This document shows positions 11,215-20,753 of a stretch of DNA of 64,000 nt, piece after piece. The stretch comes from Aureimonas altamirensis (lineage in GTDB: Bacteria; Pseudomonadota; Alphaproteobacteria; Rhizobiales; Rhizobiaceae), in the NCBI RefSeq assembly GCF_023702225.1, contig NZ_JAMQCO010000004.1, forward strand, positions 242,384-306,383, read 5' to 3'. Numbering within the stretch: position 1 is the stretch's first letter; each line of letters starts with the position of its first letter. The notes beneath the pieces are model-generated. The model saw only the letters and a program-made list of their open reading frames with translations, did no database searches and was not told the origin of the DNA. Made by a program: the position numbers and the translations under genes.

Positions 11215-12243
11215 ATGGGAGCCCCGCCCGACATCGCATCCCTGACGAGCTTCGGCTTCCTCACGCTGCCGAACTATTCGATGATCGCCGCCAGTTCGGC
11301 CATCGAGGCCTGCCGTATCGCCAACTACGTGGCGGGCGGTGAAATCTACCGCTGGAGGGTTATGAGCCTGTCGGGCGAGCCGGTGGAGGCGTCCAACGGC
11401 CTATCGCTGGCGCGCACCTGTGCACTTTCGGGCACGTTCCGCCCCGACATCCTCTTCGTCTGCGGGGGCGTGGACATTCGCTCGTCTGTCGACCGCCGGA
11501 CGCTGGAGGAACTGCGCCGCATGGCGCGGCGCGGCCAGCCGCTGGGTGCCCTGTGCACCGGCAGCTTCGCCTTGGCGGAAGCCGGCGTGATGGACGGTTA
11601 TCGCTGCGCCATCCATTGGGAAAACCTTTCGGCCATCCGCGAGGAGTTCGCCGATGTCGAATTCGTGGAAGACGTCTTCGTGATCGACCGCGACCGCTTC
11701 ACCTGCACCGGCGGCACCGCACCCATGGATATGATGGCGGCGCTGGTGGAGGCGCGGCTCGGACGCGGCGTCAAGCAGCGGCTGGCAGAACAGTTCATCC
11801 TGGAGCGGCTGCGCGGAGAAGGCGAAAGCCAGCAGCCCCCGGTCTCGCGCCATGGCCCGGCCCATCCCGCGCTCGACTACGCCGCCATGGTGATGCGGCG
11901 CACGATGGATGCGCCGCTGGCCGTCACCGCCATCGCGGCGCGCGTCAACCTGTCTTCGCGCCAGCTCGAGCGGCTGTTCCGCCAGCATACCGGCGTCGGC
12001 CCTGCCGAATACTACCTGTCGTTGCGCCTCTCCCACGCGCGCGATCTTCTGCGCCAGTCCGACCTCAGCGTGACGGCGGTCGGCATCGCCTGCGGTTTCG
12101 TTTCGCCCGCCCACTTTTCGGCGGCCTACCGGCGGCGCTTCGGCCACGCGCCGCGCAGCGAAAGGGCATTGCCGCCGCAGACGGACAAGCGGGCGCGCCC
12201 GGCTGATGGGGCAGCGCGCCCAACCGAGGATATCCTGTCATGA
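11215..12243 (+). CDS. GbdR-like AraC-family regulator with GATase1 domain
   Basis: The N-terminal half is a DJ-1/PfpI-like glutamine amidotransferase fold (LGALCTGSFALAEAG, the nucleophile-elbow region). The C-terminal half is an AraC-type double helix-turn-helix from about residue 225, ending in an AIxACGFVSPAHFSAAYRRRFG-like segment. This architecture and its position among gbcAB and dgcAB match GbdR, which senses glycine betaine and dimethylglycine and activates their catabolic genes. The stop overlaps the next ATG by 4 nt, so the regulator is cotranscribed with dgcA. The ligand is inferred from context. Confidence 0.82.
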   Translation: MGAPPDIASLTSFGFLTLPNYSMIAASSAIEACRIANYVAGGEIYRWRVMSLSGEPVEASNGLSLARTCALSGTFRPDILFVCGGVDIRSSVDRRTLEELRRMARRGQPLGALCTGSFALAEAGVMDGYRCAIHWENLSAIREEFADVEFVEDVFVIDRDRFTCTGGTAPMDMMAALVEARLGRGVKQRLAEQFILERLRGEGESQQPPVSRHGPAHPALDYAAMVMRRTMDAPLAVTAIAARVNLSSRQLERLFRQHTGVGPAEYYLSLRLSHARDLLRQSDLSVTAVGIACGFVSPAHFSAAYRRRFGHAPRSERALPPQTDKRARPADGAARPTEDILS

Positions 12244-14279
12244 TCGCCAATGCCGACGCGCTCCTGAAGCCGCTGACGATCAAGGGTCTCACCATCCGCA
12301 ACCGGGTCATGTCCACCAGCCATGCACCCGGCTACGGCAAGGACGGCAAGCCGCAGGAACGTTACCAGCTCTACCACGAGGAGAAGGCAAGGGGCGGCAT
12401 CGGCCTTACGATGTTCGGCGGCTCTTCTTCCGTCGCGATCGACAGTCCGGCCACACCCTGGGCGCAGGTTTCGGTGGCGGACGACAGCGTCGTCCCGTTT
12501 TTCCGAGAGTTTTCGGACCGCATTCACCGGCATGGCGCCAGGCTTATGATCCAGCTTACCCATATGGGACGGCGGACCCGTTCCGATACCGACAACTGGA
12601 TGCCCACCATCGCACCCTCCGTCCGCCGCGAGCCGGCGTCACGCTCCGTGCCGAAGGAAATGGAGCAGGAGGATATCGACCGCGTGGTGCGGGCTTTCGC
12701 CGAGGCCGCGCGGCGCTGCCGCGAAGGCGGGCTGGACGGCTGCGAAATCTCGGCGGCGCACGGGCATCTGGTGGACCAGTTCTGGAGCCCCTCCTCGAAC
12801 CGGCGCACCGACGCCTATGGCGGCAGCCTGGATAACCGGATGCGCTTCGGCATCGAGATCCTGGAAGCGATGCGCATGGCGGCGGGCGACGACTTCGTCA
12901 TCGGCATCCGCATGTCGGGCGACGAGATGGTCGGCGACGGCCTGTCGCAGGACGACCTGATGACGATCGCGACGGAATATGCCGGGCGCGGGCTGGTGGA
13001 TTTCCTCAACATCATCGGCGGCCAGGCGCGCGACCATATTGCCCATGCCGTTTCCCTGCCGAACATGAGCTTTCCCGTCGCGCCCTTCCTGTACCTTCCG
13101 AGCGCCATCAAGCGCGAGGTGGACATACCGGTGTTCCACGCCCAGCGCGTGACCGACATCGCCAGCGCCGCCCGCGCCGTTGCCGAAGGCCATGTGGACA
13201 TGGTGGCGATGACCCGCGCCCATATTGCCGATCCCCATCTGGTGAAGAAGCTGCAGGAGGGCCGGGCCGACGATATCCGCCAGTGCGTCGGCGCCGGGTA
13301 CTGCATCGACCGCATCTATGTCGGCGGTGACGCCCTGTGCATCCAGAACGCGGCCACCGGGCGCGAGGCGACGATGCCGCACGACGTGGCGCCGGGCGCG
13401 ACGCGCAAGAAGGCCGTGGTGATCGGCGGCGGGCCGGCCGGGCTGGAGGCCGCCCGGGTGCTGGCGCTCCGCGGCCATGCCGTGGTCCTGTTCGAGAAGC
13501 AGCCGGGCACCGGAGGGCAGATTTCCATCGCCGCCAAGGCCACCTGGCGGGAAGCCCTGTCCGGCATATCGCGCTGGCTGAATGCCCAGGTGGTGAAGCT
13601 GGGCGTCGACCTGCGGCTTGGGCAGGAGGCGACGGAGGAAGCGGTGCTGGCGGAGAAGCCCGACATCGTCATCGTGGCCACGGGGGGCAGGCCCAATCTC
13701 GGCCACGCCAAGGGCGCCGACAGCTTCGCCGTGTCCACCTGGGACGTCCTGACCGGGGCCGTGGAGCCGACCGGCTCCGTCCTCGTCTATGACGAGCAGG
13801 GCCAGCACAACGCATCCTCGACCGCCGAGCATCTGGCCAGGCGCGGCTGCCTGGTGGAAATCGCCACGCACGACCGGATGGTGGGAGAAGAGATCGGCAC
13901 GACCAACCAGCCGATCCATCTTCGCGAGTTGTACAAGCTCGGCGTGGTGATGTCGCCCAACATGGAGCTGATCGAGATCTACCCCGAGGGCAACCGCCTG
14001 GTCGCGGCCCTGCGCAACACCTACACCGACACGGAAGAGGAGCGTGTCGTGGACCGCGTGGTGGTGGACTATGGCAGCCTGCCGGTGGACCGGCTGTATT
14101 TCGGCCTGAAGGAGAAATCCCGCAACCACGGCCAGACCGACCAGGAAGCGCTGGTGGCCGGCCGGCCGCAACCCGATGACGGCGAGGGGTTCGCACTCTA
14201 TCGCATCGGCGATGCCGTGGCCGGCCGCAACATCCACGCGGCGATCTACGACGCGCTGCGCCTCTGCAAGGATATCTGA
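12240..14279 (+). CDS. dgcA: Dimethylglycine demethylase flavoprotein (OYE-like)
   Basis: Oxidatively demethylates dimethylglycine to sarcosine. It is a 679-residue protein of the trimethylamine dehydrogenase / 2,4-dienoyl-CoA reductase type. The N-terminal TIM barrel (about 1-350) has AAHGHLVDQF, and the C-terminal FAD/NAD domains start with VVIGGGPAGLEAARVL near residue 395. The iron-sulfur motif between them reads CVGAGYC then C about 11 residues later. Compared with trimethylamine dehydrogenase, the middle cysteine is alanine. Clustering with dgcB and an ETF pair supports the dimethylglycine assignment. A related betaine such as proline betaine is possible. Confidence 0.85.
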   Translation: MIANADALLKPLTIKGLTIRNRVMSTSHAPGYGKDGKPQERYQLYHEEKARGGIGLTMFGGSSSVAIDSPATPWAQVSVADDSVVPFFREFSDRIHRHGARLMIQLTHMGRRTRSDTDNWMPTIAPSVRREPASRSVPKEMEQEDIDRVVRAFAEAARRCREGGLDGCEISAAHGHLVDQFWSPSSNRRTDAYGGSLDNRMRFGIEILEAMRMAAGDDFVIGIRMSGDEMVGDGLSQDDLMTIATEYAGRGLVDFLNIIGGQARDHIAHAVSLPNMSFPVAPFLYLPSAIKREVDIPVFHAQRVTDIASAARAVAEGHVDMVAMTRAHIADPHLVKKLQEGRADDIRQCVGAGYCIDRIYVGGDALCIQNAATGREATMPHDVAPGATRKKAVVIGGGPAGLEAARVLALRGHAVVLFEKQPGTGGQISIAAKATWREALSGISRWLNAQVVKLGVDLRLGQEATEEAVLAEKPDIVIVATGGRPNLGHAKGADSFAVSTWDVLTGAVEPTGSVLVYDEQGQHNASSTAEHLARRGCLVEIATHDRMVGEEIGTTNQPIHLRELYKLGVVMSPNMELIEIYPEGNRLVAALRNTYTDTEEERVVDRVVVDYGSLPVDRLYFGLKEKSRNHGQTDQEALVAGRPQPDDGEGFALYRIGDAVAGRNIHAAIYDALRLCKDI

Positions 14280-14301
14280 CGATGGGCCGGAGGGACGCAG
14301 A

Positions 14302-16194
14302 ATGACCTCCGCCCTCGGCATCGCCGTCATCGCCATGCTGGTCGTGGCAGCGCTGCGCCTTGCGCCGCGCATCGCCATCTGGCGTGGGGGCGCGCCGGCG
14401 GCGGTGGCGTGGGCCTCCGGCCTTGCCGCAATGCCGCGCCGATATCTGCACGACGTCCACGCCGTCGTCGCACGCGACCCGTTCACGGCGCGGATGCACG
14501 CACTGGTGGCGGGCGGACTGCTTGCCGGCTCAGCCCTCGGCCTTGCCGGCCTTGCGACGCCGCTCGGCACATGGCCGGCCTTCGGCTGGCTGACCGCCCT
14601 TGTCTTCGCGGCCATGCTGGCAGGCACGCTCATGGTCGGGCTGCGGCGCCGTCCGCCGACACCGAAACGCCTGTCCAAAGGGGCGTTCCGGTTTCTGCCG
14701 GTGCTGTTGCTGGCCTATGCGGCGGGGGGCGCCATGGTTGCGCTGCCGCTTTCGCCGGCTGTCAATCTCGTCGGTTTCGCGCTGGCGCTGGCAGGCGGGC
14801 TCGGCCTTGCCTACCAGACAGGCGCGGGCCCGATGCGGCATGCCGTTGCCGGTGCGCTGCACCTAGCCGCCCATCCGAGGCCGGAACGCTTCGACGGCGG
14901 CTTGTCCACCGCCCTTCCGGCACTTGATCTGGCGGATGACCGGCTCGGCGCCGAGACGCCGGCCGACATGCCATGGAACAGGCTTTTGTCCTTCGATGCC
15001 TGCATCCAGTGCGGTCGGTGCGAAACCGCCTGCCCGGCCTTCGCGGCAGGCCAGCCGCTGAACCCGAAGCGCTTCATCCAGGATCTGGCTGCCGCGTCGA
15101 CGCCGGGCGGCAACACGGCCTATGCCGGCAGCCCCTACCCCAACGCCCGCACCGTCGCCGGCTCCAGCGGCATGCACGTTCCCGTCGTCGGTGTGCAGGG
15201 GCTCATCCATCCGGATACGCTGTGGTCCTGCACGACATGCCGCGCCTGCGTGGAAGAGTGCCCGATGATGATCGAGCATGTCGACGCCATCGTCGGCTTG
15301 CGGCGCTTCCAGACGCTGGAACTCGGGGCCGTGCCGCCCAAGGCAGAGGAAAGCCTGGCCCGCCTGCGCACCGCGGACGAGATCGGCGGCCGGCCGCTGG
15401 GCGCGCGGGGCGATTTTGCGGCAGGGCTCGCGCTGCCCCTCCTGGCCGAAACGGGGCAGGCCGAAATCCTGCTGTGGCTCGGCGAAGGCGCCTATGACAT
15501 GCGCTATCAGCGCACCCTGCGGGCGCTGGTGCGGCTGATGCACCGTGCCGGCGTGGATTTCGCCGTGCTGGGCTCTGAGGAGCGCGATTGCGGCGACACG
15601 GCGCGGCGGCTGGGAGACGAGGCGACGTTCCAGCGGCTGGCGCGGCTGAACATCGAGACTCTGTCGCGCTATCGCTTCGGCCGCATCCTGACCGCCGACC
15701 CGCATGCGCTGCATGTCCTGCGCAACGAATACCCGGCATTCGGCGGACATTACGACGTCGTCCATCACACCGCCTTCCTGGACGCGTTGGCGGAGGGTGG
15801 CGCACTGGCCCTGACCGACCTGTCCGGGCAAGCCGTCACCTACCACGACCCCTGTTATCTCGGCCGCTACAACGGAGAGGTGGAAGCGCCGCGCCGCCTG
15901 TTGTCGCGGATCGGCATCGAGGTCAGGGAAATGGGCCGCCACGGACGCCGCTCCATGTGCTGCGGCGGCGGCGGCGGTGCCCCGCTGGCGGATGTGGAGG
16001 GAGAGCGCCGCATACCCGATATCCGCATGGAGCAGGCGCGCGATACGGGCGCGGCGGTGGTGGCCGTGGCCTGTCCGCAATGCACGGCCATGCTGGAAGG
16101 TGTCGTCGGCGACAGGCCCGACGTGCTGGACATCGCGGAACTGGTGTTGCGTGCGGCGGAGCGCACCGAAAGCCGTATCCCGGTGCCCGCATGA
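14302..16194 (+). CDS. dgcB: Membrane-bound iron-sulfur electron-transfer protein DgcB
   Basis: Partner of DgcA that probably feeds electrons to the quinone pool. The N-terminal 200 residues contain four to five hydrophobic segments. Two 4Fe-4S motifs follow (CIQCGRCETACP near 235 and CTTCRACVEECP near 312). The C-terminal heterodisulfide-reductase-type CCG domain has HDPCYLG, MCCGGGGG and CPQC. It is 630 residues long. The start was chosen 22 nt after dgcA behind a GGAGGGA-like site. Its stop overlaps the ATG of the ETF alpha gene. Confidence 0.86.
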   Translation: MTSALGIAVIAMLVVAALRLAPRIAIWRGGAPAAVAWASGLAAMPRRYLHDVHAVVARDPFTARMHALVAGGLLAGSALGLAGLATPLGTWPAFGWLTALVFAAMLAGTLMVGLRRRPPTPKRLSKGAFRFLPVLLLAYAAGGAMVALPLSPAVNLVGFALALAGGLGLAYQTGAGPMRHAVAGALHLAAHPRPERFDGGLSTALPALDLADDRLGAETPADMPWNRLLSFDACIQCGRCETACPAFAAGQPLNPKRFIQDLAAASTPGGNTAYAGSPYPNARTVAGSSGMHVPVVGVQGLIHPDTLWSCTTCRACVEECPMMIEHVDAIVGLRRFQTLELGAVPPKAEESLARLRTADEIGGRPLGARGDFAAGLALPLLAETGQAEILLWLGEGAYDMRYQRTLRALVRLMHRAGVDFAVLGSEERDCGDTARRLGDEATFQRLARLNIETLSRYRFGRILTADPHALHVLRNEYPAFGGHYDVVHHTAFLDALAEGGALALTDLSGQAVTYHDPCYLGRYNGEVEAPRRLLSRIGIEVREMGRHGRRSMCCGGGGGAPLADVEGERRIPDIRMEQARDTGAAVVAVACPQCTAMLEGVVGDRPDVLDIAELVLRAAERTESRIPVPA

Positions 16195-17363
16195 TCCGGC
16201 CACGAAAAGATCCCAGGCGGGAGCTTGCACGGCTGCTGGTGCCTGGCACGGTGCGGTTGCGCTACGACCGGCGTGGCGGCGCCGGAGCGCCCCGCAAACG
16301 GGCGGATCCGAGGGCCGAGACGATCGGCCAAATCGTGGCGACCACGCCGCGGCTGCGGCTGGATCGCGGCCAGCGCGCCGGCCCGGCGCCGGCCATTCGA
16401 CAACCGATCGCCGCCGACCTCGCCACCGCGCGCGTGGTGGTCGTCGAGGAGCCCGAATTCTGGGTTCTCGCCTTCGGCGAAGCCGGAGACGGTCGGCTGT
16501 CGCCGATGGATCGTCAGGTGCTTGGCGCGGCGCGGCAACTGGCCGGCAAGACCGGCGGCGTCATCCTGGCGGCATCAGGGCCGCCTGCCGATGCAGGCAC
16601 TGCAGGCGCCGACAGGGTAATCGCGGTGCCGGGAACAGCCCATCCGGAAGACAGGGCGCAGTTGGCCCTCGCCCTCATCGACGCCGTCCGGCCCCATCAT
16701 GTCGTGGCGGCGGAAACCGGCGACGGCGGAGACCTTGCCCGCCGCATCGCCGTTGCCCGGCAGCAAGGTTTTTTTGCCGGCGTCGAGCAGTTTTCCGCGC
16801 GCGGCGTCGTCCGCGCCCTGCCCGGCCGCGGCCTCGACCAGGTGGCCGAGGCCGCCCCCGTCATGACGATCGCGCCCGATATGATCCTGCCGCACGGCGC
16901 CGACCTGCGCGAGGCGCGCATGATGGTCGTCGGCGATCTTCCCGATGGTCGGCGCGTGGCGGAGCAGATCCGTCCGCAGGCGGGCTCGCTGCCGCTGGCC
17001 GAGGCCGGCTTCGTGGTTTCGGCCGGCAACGGCATCCATGATTTCAGCCTGTTCCGGCAGGTGGCGGCCTTGCTGGGGGCGACGCCCGGCGCCAGCCGGG
17101 TCGTCTGCGATGCCGGCCTGATGCCCCGCGCGGCGCAAGTGGGCGCGTCCGGAACCGTCCTTGCGGCGGACTGCTATTTCGCGCTCGGCATCGCGGGCGC
17201 GCCGCAGCACCTTCAGGGCATCGCCGGCTGCGAGCATGTGGTGGCCGTGAATACGGACCTCCATGCGGCGATGATCGAGCGGGCCGGCCTTGCCATCGTC
17301 GCCGATGCGCAGCCGGTGATGGAGGCGCTGAAACGCCTTCTGGAAGCGGAGCCGCAGGCATGA
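16191..17363 (+). CDS. etfA: Electron transfer flavoprotein alpha subunit
   Basis: 390-residue ETF alpha/FixB-type protein. The C-terminal FAD domain is recognisable from VVSAGNGIH and, later, GASGTVLAADCYFALGIAGA and VVAVNTDLHAAMIERAG. It probably accepts electrons from DgcA and passes them to DgcB. The first 100 residues are a variable N-terminal extension rich in Arg. The ATG sits inside the dgcB stop and the gene ends overlapping etfB, giving a tightly coupled dgcB-etfA-etfB unit dedicated to this pathway rather than general fatty acid oxidation. Confidence 0.85.
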   Translation: MIRPRKDPRRELARLLVPGTVRLRYDRRGGAGAPRKRADPRAETIGQIVATTPRLRLDRGQRAGPAPAIRQPIAADLATARVVVVEEPEFWVLAFGEAGDGRLSPMDRQVLGAARQLAGKTGGVILAASGPPADAGTAGADRVIAVPGTAHPEDRAQLALALIDAVRPHHVVAAETGDGGDLARRIAVARQQGFFAGVEQFSARGVVRALPGRGLDQVAEAAPVMTIAPDMILPHGADLREARMMVVGDLPDGRRVAEQIRPQAGSLPLAEAGFVVSAGNGIHDFSLFRQVAALLGATPGASRVVCDAGLMPRAAQVGASGTVLAADCYFALGIAGAPQHLQGIAGCEHVVAVNTDLHAAMIERAGLAIVADAQPVMEALKRLLEAEPQA

Positions 17364-18118
17364 AGACGCTGATCCTCCTGTCCGCCGGACGCAACCCCCT
17401 GACGGGCAATCCGGCGCCGCCGCCGGCCGAGCTCGGCGCCATACGCCTTGCGGCCGACCTGGGCGCGGAGACGATCGGGCTTCATGCCGGCCCGGAGGCC
17501 GATGCCGTCCTGCCGGCGCTCGGCCATGGACTGGAAACGATCCGTCATCTGCTGATACCGGCGCAGGCGGACGTCCTTCCGGTCCTTGCCGCCGAGGTTT
17601 CGCGCATCGGCCCGGACCTCGTGCTGGCGGGCAACCGCGCCACCGGTGGCGGCGATACGGGCCTGCTGCCCTATCTTCTGGCCCGGGTTCTAGGGTGGCC
17701 CATCCTTGCCGACGCCGCCCGCCTTTCGCATGCGAGCGGAGAAGAGCTGATCGTCGAGCAGGCACTGCCACGCGGGATGAGGCGTCGGATGCGTCAGCCA
17801 TTTCCGCTGGTCGTGACGGTGCATCCGACGGCCCCCGCGCTGCCCTACGCCTTCGGGCAGGCGCGGCGCGGGCGCGTGGAAACGGTGGCTACAACGCCCT
17901 GCCCGGCCAAGACGGCTCCGGACCACGACACGCGACCGCACCGGCCCCGCGCCCGCATCATGCGTGGGGCGGTCAGCGGCGGCAGCGCCGCCGACCGGCT
18001 GAAGGCCGCGACGGCATCAGCAGCAGGAGGCGGAGAATTGATGGTAAAGCCGGATCCGGAAACCGCCGCACGTGCCATCCTGGCCTATCTGCGCGATATC
18101 GGCGCGTTGTCGCGCTAG
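17360..18118 (+). CDS. etfB: Electron transfer flavoprotein beta subunit
   Basis: 252-residue ETF beta subunit; begins MKTLILLSAGRNPLTGNPAPPP and contains the AMP-binding-type stretch LVLAGNRATGGGDTGLLPYLLA near residue 90. It overlaps etfA by 4 nt. It lacks the highly conserved sequence of housekeeping ETF beta, as expected for the dgc-associated paralog. Its TAG stop shares the tetranucleotide CTAG (18115-18118) with the stop of the convergent IclR gene. Confidence 0.83.
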   Translation: MKTLILLSAGRNPLTGNPAPPPAELGAIRLAADLGAETIGLHAGPEADAVLPALGHGLETIRHLLIPAQADVLPVLAAEVSRIGPDLVLAGNRATGGGDTGLLPYLLARVLGWPILADAARLSHASGEELIVEQALPRGMRRRMRQPFPLVVTVHPTAPALPYAFGQARRGRVETVATTPCPAKTAPDHDTRPHRPRARIMRGAVSGGSAADRLKAATASAAGGGELMVKPDPETAARAILAYLRDIGALSR

Positions 18119-18930
18119 CGAGAAAAAGTTCGGCCCAGGCTTCGGTGGCTCGCGGCATCGTCGACGAAAAGCGGCTGCAGCGTTTGGGCGGCCTGCCGGA
18201 GCGTATCGAGATAGTCTGCATGGTTGCGGCTAGCATCGGCCTTGGGCGCGACCAGGCACAGCGTGGCGGCTGCCGTGCCGTCCGGCCGGCAGACGGGCAC
18301 GGCGAAGCAATGGGTATAGCTGTCGACGATGGAATCGAAGGTGAAGTAGCCCTCCCGCACGGCACGGTGGGACTGACGGGCGAACTCGCCCGGATCGAGC
18401 ATGTCGCCGGACGGCAGGCGGAAATCGTCGGCCGGCACGAAGGCTCTGATCTGCTCTTCGCTCATATGGCCGAGAAGCAATCGCCCGGACGCCGTCCAGG
18501 GAATAGGGGTGCGCTCGCCCACATTGGACGATATGCGGAAAGGCCGCGGCCCCTCGCGCATCATCGCGACGGTGTATTTGTTACCGTCGAGCAGGCAGAA
18601 CTGGGCCGTCTCCTGCGTCTGCCCGGCAACCTTGTCCAGCACGGCCGCCACTCTGTCGGGAAGGTCGGACTGGTGGCCGTAGGCCTGCCCGTACAGGAAC
18701 AGGCGACGGCCGAGGAAGACACGCCCGTCGCCACCCGCCGCCTCCAGGACGTCCAGCTTCGTCAGGGCGTTGACGATCTCGTACACGGTCGAGCGCGGCG
18801 CGGCCATGGCCGCGGCGATCTCGTTGGGCCGCAACGGGCGGCCGGCCTCGCGCAGGCAGTCGAGAATGTCGAAGGCGCGGTCGAGGCCGCGCGTCCGGCG
18901 ATTGACGGTCTCCTCGACTGGCTTGTCCAT
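18115..18930 (-). CDS. IclR-family transcriptional regulator
   Basis: 271 residues: an N-terminal winged helix-turn-helix (about 15-75, RAFDILDCLREAGRPLRPNE and PRSTVYEIVNALTKLDVL) followed by an IclR effector domain with a GRLLLGHM segment and the C-terminal FAVPVCRPDG strand. It lies 92 nt downstream of the ABC transporter operon on the same strand, so it may be its last gene or a separate unit. Its target and ligand are unknown; the adjacent amide operon is the first candidate. It converges on etfB with overlapping stop codons. Confidence 0.85.
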   Translation of the reverse strand: MDKPVEETVNRRTRGLDRAFDILDCLREAGRPLRPNEIAAAMAAPRSTVYEIVNALTKLDVLEAAGGDGRVFLGRRLFLYGQAYGHQSDLPDRVAAVLDKVAGQTQETAQFCLLDGNKYTVAMMREGPRPFRISSNVGERTPIPWTASGRLLLGHMSEEQIRAFVPADDFRLPSGDMLDPGEFARQSHRAVREGYFTFDSIVDSYTHCFAVPVCRPDGTAAATLCLVAPKADASRNHADYLDTLRQAAQTLQPLFVDDAASHRSLGRTFSR

Positions 18931-19022
18931 CGGCCCAACTCCGCTTGACGCTTCGTCGCGGTATTCCGCGAATAGACGGTCCAGTCAATCGCGCCCGGTT
19001 GCGACGATCGGCGGAGCGCGCA

Positions 19023-20753
19023 TCAGGCTGCCTCTTCGGCTACCAGGTGTCCGCCGCCGACATCGCGTAGCAACAGCCTTTTCGGCGCGTCGCCCGGCTT
19101 GCGCACGGCGCTCGGGATTTCGCCGGACAAACGCGGAAACACCGCGCGCCGCCTGGCCGGGTCCGGCACCGGCACCGCTTCGATCAGACGACGCGTATAG
19201 GCATGGCGCGGATTGCCGAATACCTGTGCGGCCGTACCCAGTTCCACGACCTGGCCAAGATACATCACCGCCACGCGGTCGGAGATGTTTTCCACCACCG
19301 CCATATCGTGACTGATGAACAGGTAGGCGATGCCGAACTCGGCCTGCAGTTCCGCCAGGAGTTCCAGCACCCGCTTCTGGACCGATACGTCCAGAGCCGA
19401 CACGCTTTCGTCCGCGATGATGAGCTTGGGCCGCAGCGCCAGCGCCCGTGCAATGCAGATACGCTGGCGCTGCCCGCCGGAGAACTGGTGCGGATAGCGC
19501 TGCATATCATCGACCGACAAGCCGACACGCTCGAACAGGCCTGCGGCGCGGTCACGCCGCTCACCGGCCTTTCCGATGCCGTGGATCACCAGCGGCTCGG
19601 CCACGAGATCGCCGACGCTCATGCGCGGGTCGAGAGACGCGAACGGATCCTGGAATACCATCTGCACGTCGCGCCGCAGCGCCTTGCGGTCCGTGGCCGA
19701 AAGGTTTTCCGCCGGCCGTCCCGCAACGGAGATTTGCCCGGCATAGGGGACAAGGCCCGCGATCGCCTTGGCGGTCGTGGATTTGCCGCATCCGCTTTCG
19801 CCCACGAGGCTCAATGTCGTACGTGCCGGGATGTCGAACGATATCCCGGCCACGGCATGCACCTCGGCCACGGTGCGGCCCAGAAAGCCGCCCTTGATGG
19901 GAAAGCGCACCGCAAGATCGCGGATTTCCGCCACGGGCTGGCCGTGCCTGGGCTCGCGCCGGGCGCTGCCGTCGCCCATGCGTGGGACGGCGGCAAGCAG
20001 TTCGCCTGTATAGGCCGTCGCCGGCCTTGCGAAGAGCGCGCCCACGGCGCCGCTTTCCACTGCCCGCCCCCGCCGCATCACGACGACCCTGTCGGCCATC
20101 TCGGCAACCACGCCCATGTCGTGCGTGATGAGGATGATCGAGGTGCCGCGCGCTTCCTGTATTTCCTTCAGAAGCCCCAGCACCTGCGCCTGGATGGTCA
20201 CGTCCAGCGCGGTGGTCGGCTCGTCGGCGATCAGGACGTCCGGCTGGAGCGCCAGCGCCATCGCGATCATAACCCGCTGGCGCATGCCGCCGGACAGTTC
20301 GTGCGGGTACTGGTTCAGCCGCCGGGCGGCCTCCGGAATGCGCACCGCTTCCAATGCCTCCAGCGCCAGGCGCCTTGCTACGCCGGGCTCCACGTCGCGA
20401 TGCGCCTCGATCGCCTCGGTGACCTGCCGGCCGATGGACAGGACAGGGTTCAGCGACGTCATCGGCTCCTGGAAGATCATCGCTATGCGGTCGCCTCGGA
20501 TGCGCCGCATGGCGCTGTCCGGCAGGCGCGTCAGATCCTGCCCGCCAAGGCGGATCGAGCCGCGGGCGACGACGGGCCCCGGCTGCGGCAGAAGACCCAT
20601 GATGGCCAGAGACGTCAAGGACTTGCCGGAGCCCGATTCGCCCGCGACGCAGACCGTCTCGCCCCGCCCGAGATCGAAGCTCACCCCCTCGACGAGCATG
20701 CGTGAGCCGACCCCGATGCTGAGATCGTCCACCGACAGGACCGGACCCTCCAT
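19023..20753 (-). CDS. Dipeptide-type ABC transporter, fused double ATPase
   Basis: A single 576-residue chain holding two complete ATPase domains (DppD-DppF type). Walker A motifs are GESGSGKSLT near residue 37 and GESGCGKSTTAK near residue 330. Signature motifs are LSGGMRQR and FSGGQRQR, with DEPTTALD and DESVSALD as Walker B. It powers the two permeases encoded upstream in the operon. The ATG was chosen because it overlaps the formamidase stop (TGATG), which rejects a 28-residue upstream extension. Confidence 0.92.
   Translation of the reverse strand: MEGPVLSVDDLSIGVGSRMLVEGVSFDLGRGETVCVAGESGSGKSLTSLAIMGLLPQPGPVVARGSIRLGGQDLTRLPDSAMRRIRGDRIAMIFQEPMTSLNPVLSIGRQVTEAIEAHRDVEPGVARRLALEALEAVRIPEAARRLNQYPHELSGGMRQRVMIAMALALQPDVLIADEPTTALDVTIQAQVLGLLKEIQEARGTSIILITHDMGVVAEMADRVVVMRRGRAVESGAVGALFARPATAYTGELLAAVPRMGDGSARREPRHGQPVAEIRDLAVRFPIKGGFLGRTVAEVHAVAGISFDIPARTTLSLVGESGCGKSTTAKAIAGLVPYAGQISVAGRPAENLSATDRKALRRDVQMVFQDPFASLDPRMSVGDLVAEPLVIHGIGKAGERRDRAAGLFERVGLSVDDMQRYPHQFSGGQRQRICIARALALRPKLIIADESVSALDVSVQKRVLELLAELQAEFGIAYLFISHDMAVVENISDRVAVMYLGQVVELGTAAQVFGNPRHAYTRRLIEAVPVPDPARRRAVFPRLSGEIPSAVRKPGDAPKRLLLRDVGGGHLVAEEAA

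Noticed and set aside
12639-14678. A 679-codon - strand frame opposite dgcA
   Set aside because: Shadow of the dgcA coding sequence; no family features and a His/Arg/Ala-rich composition.
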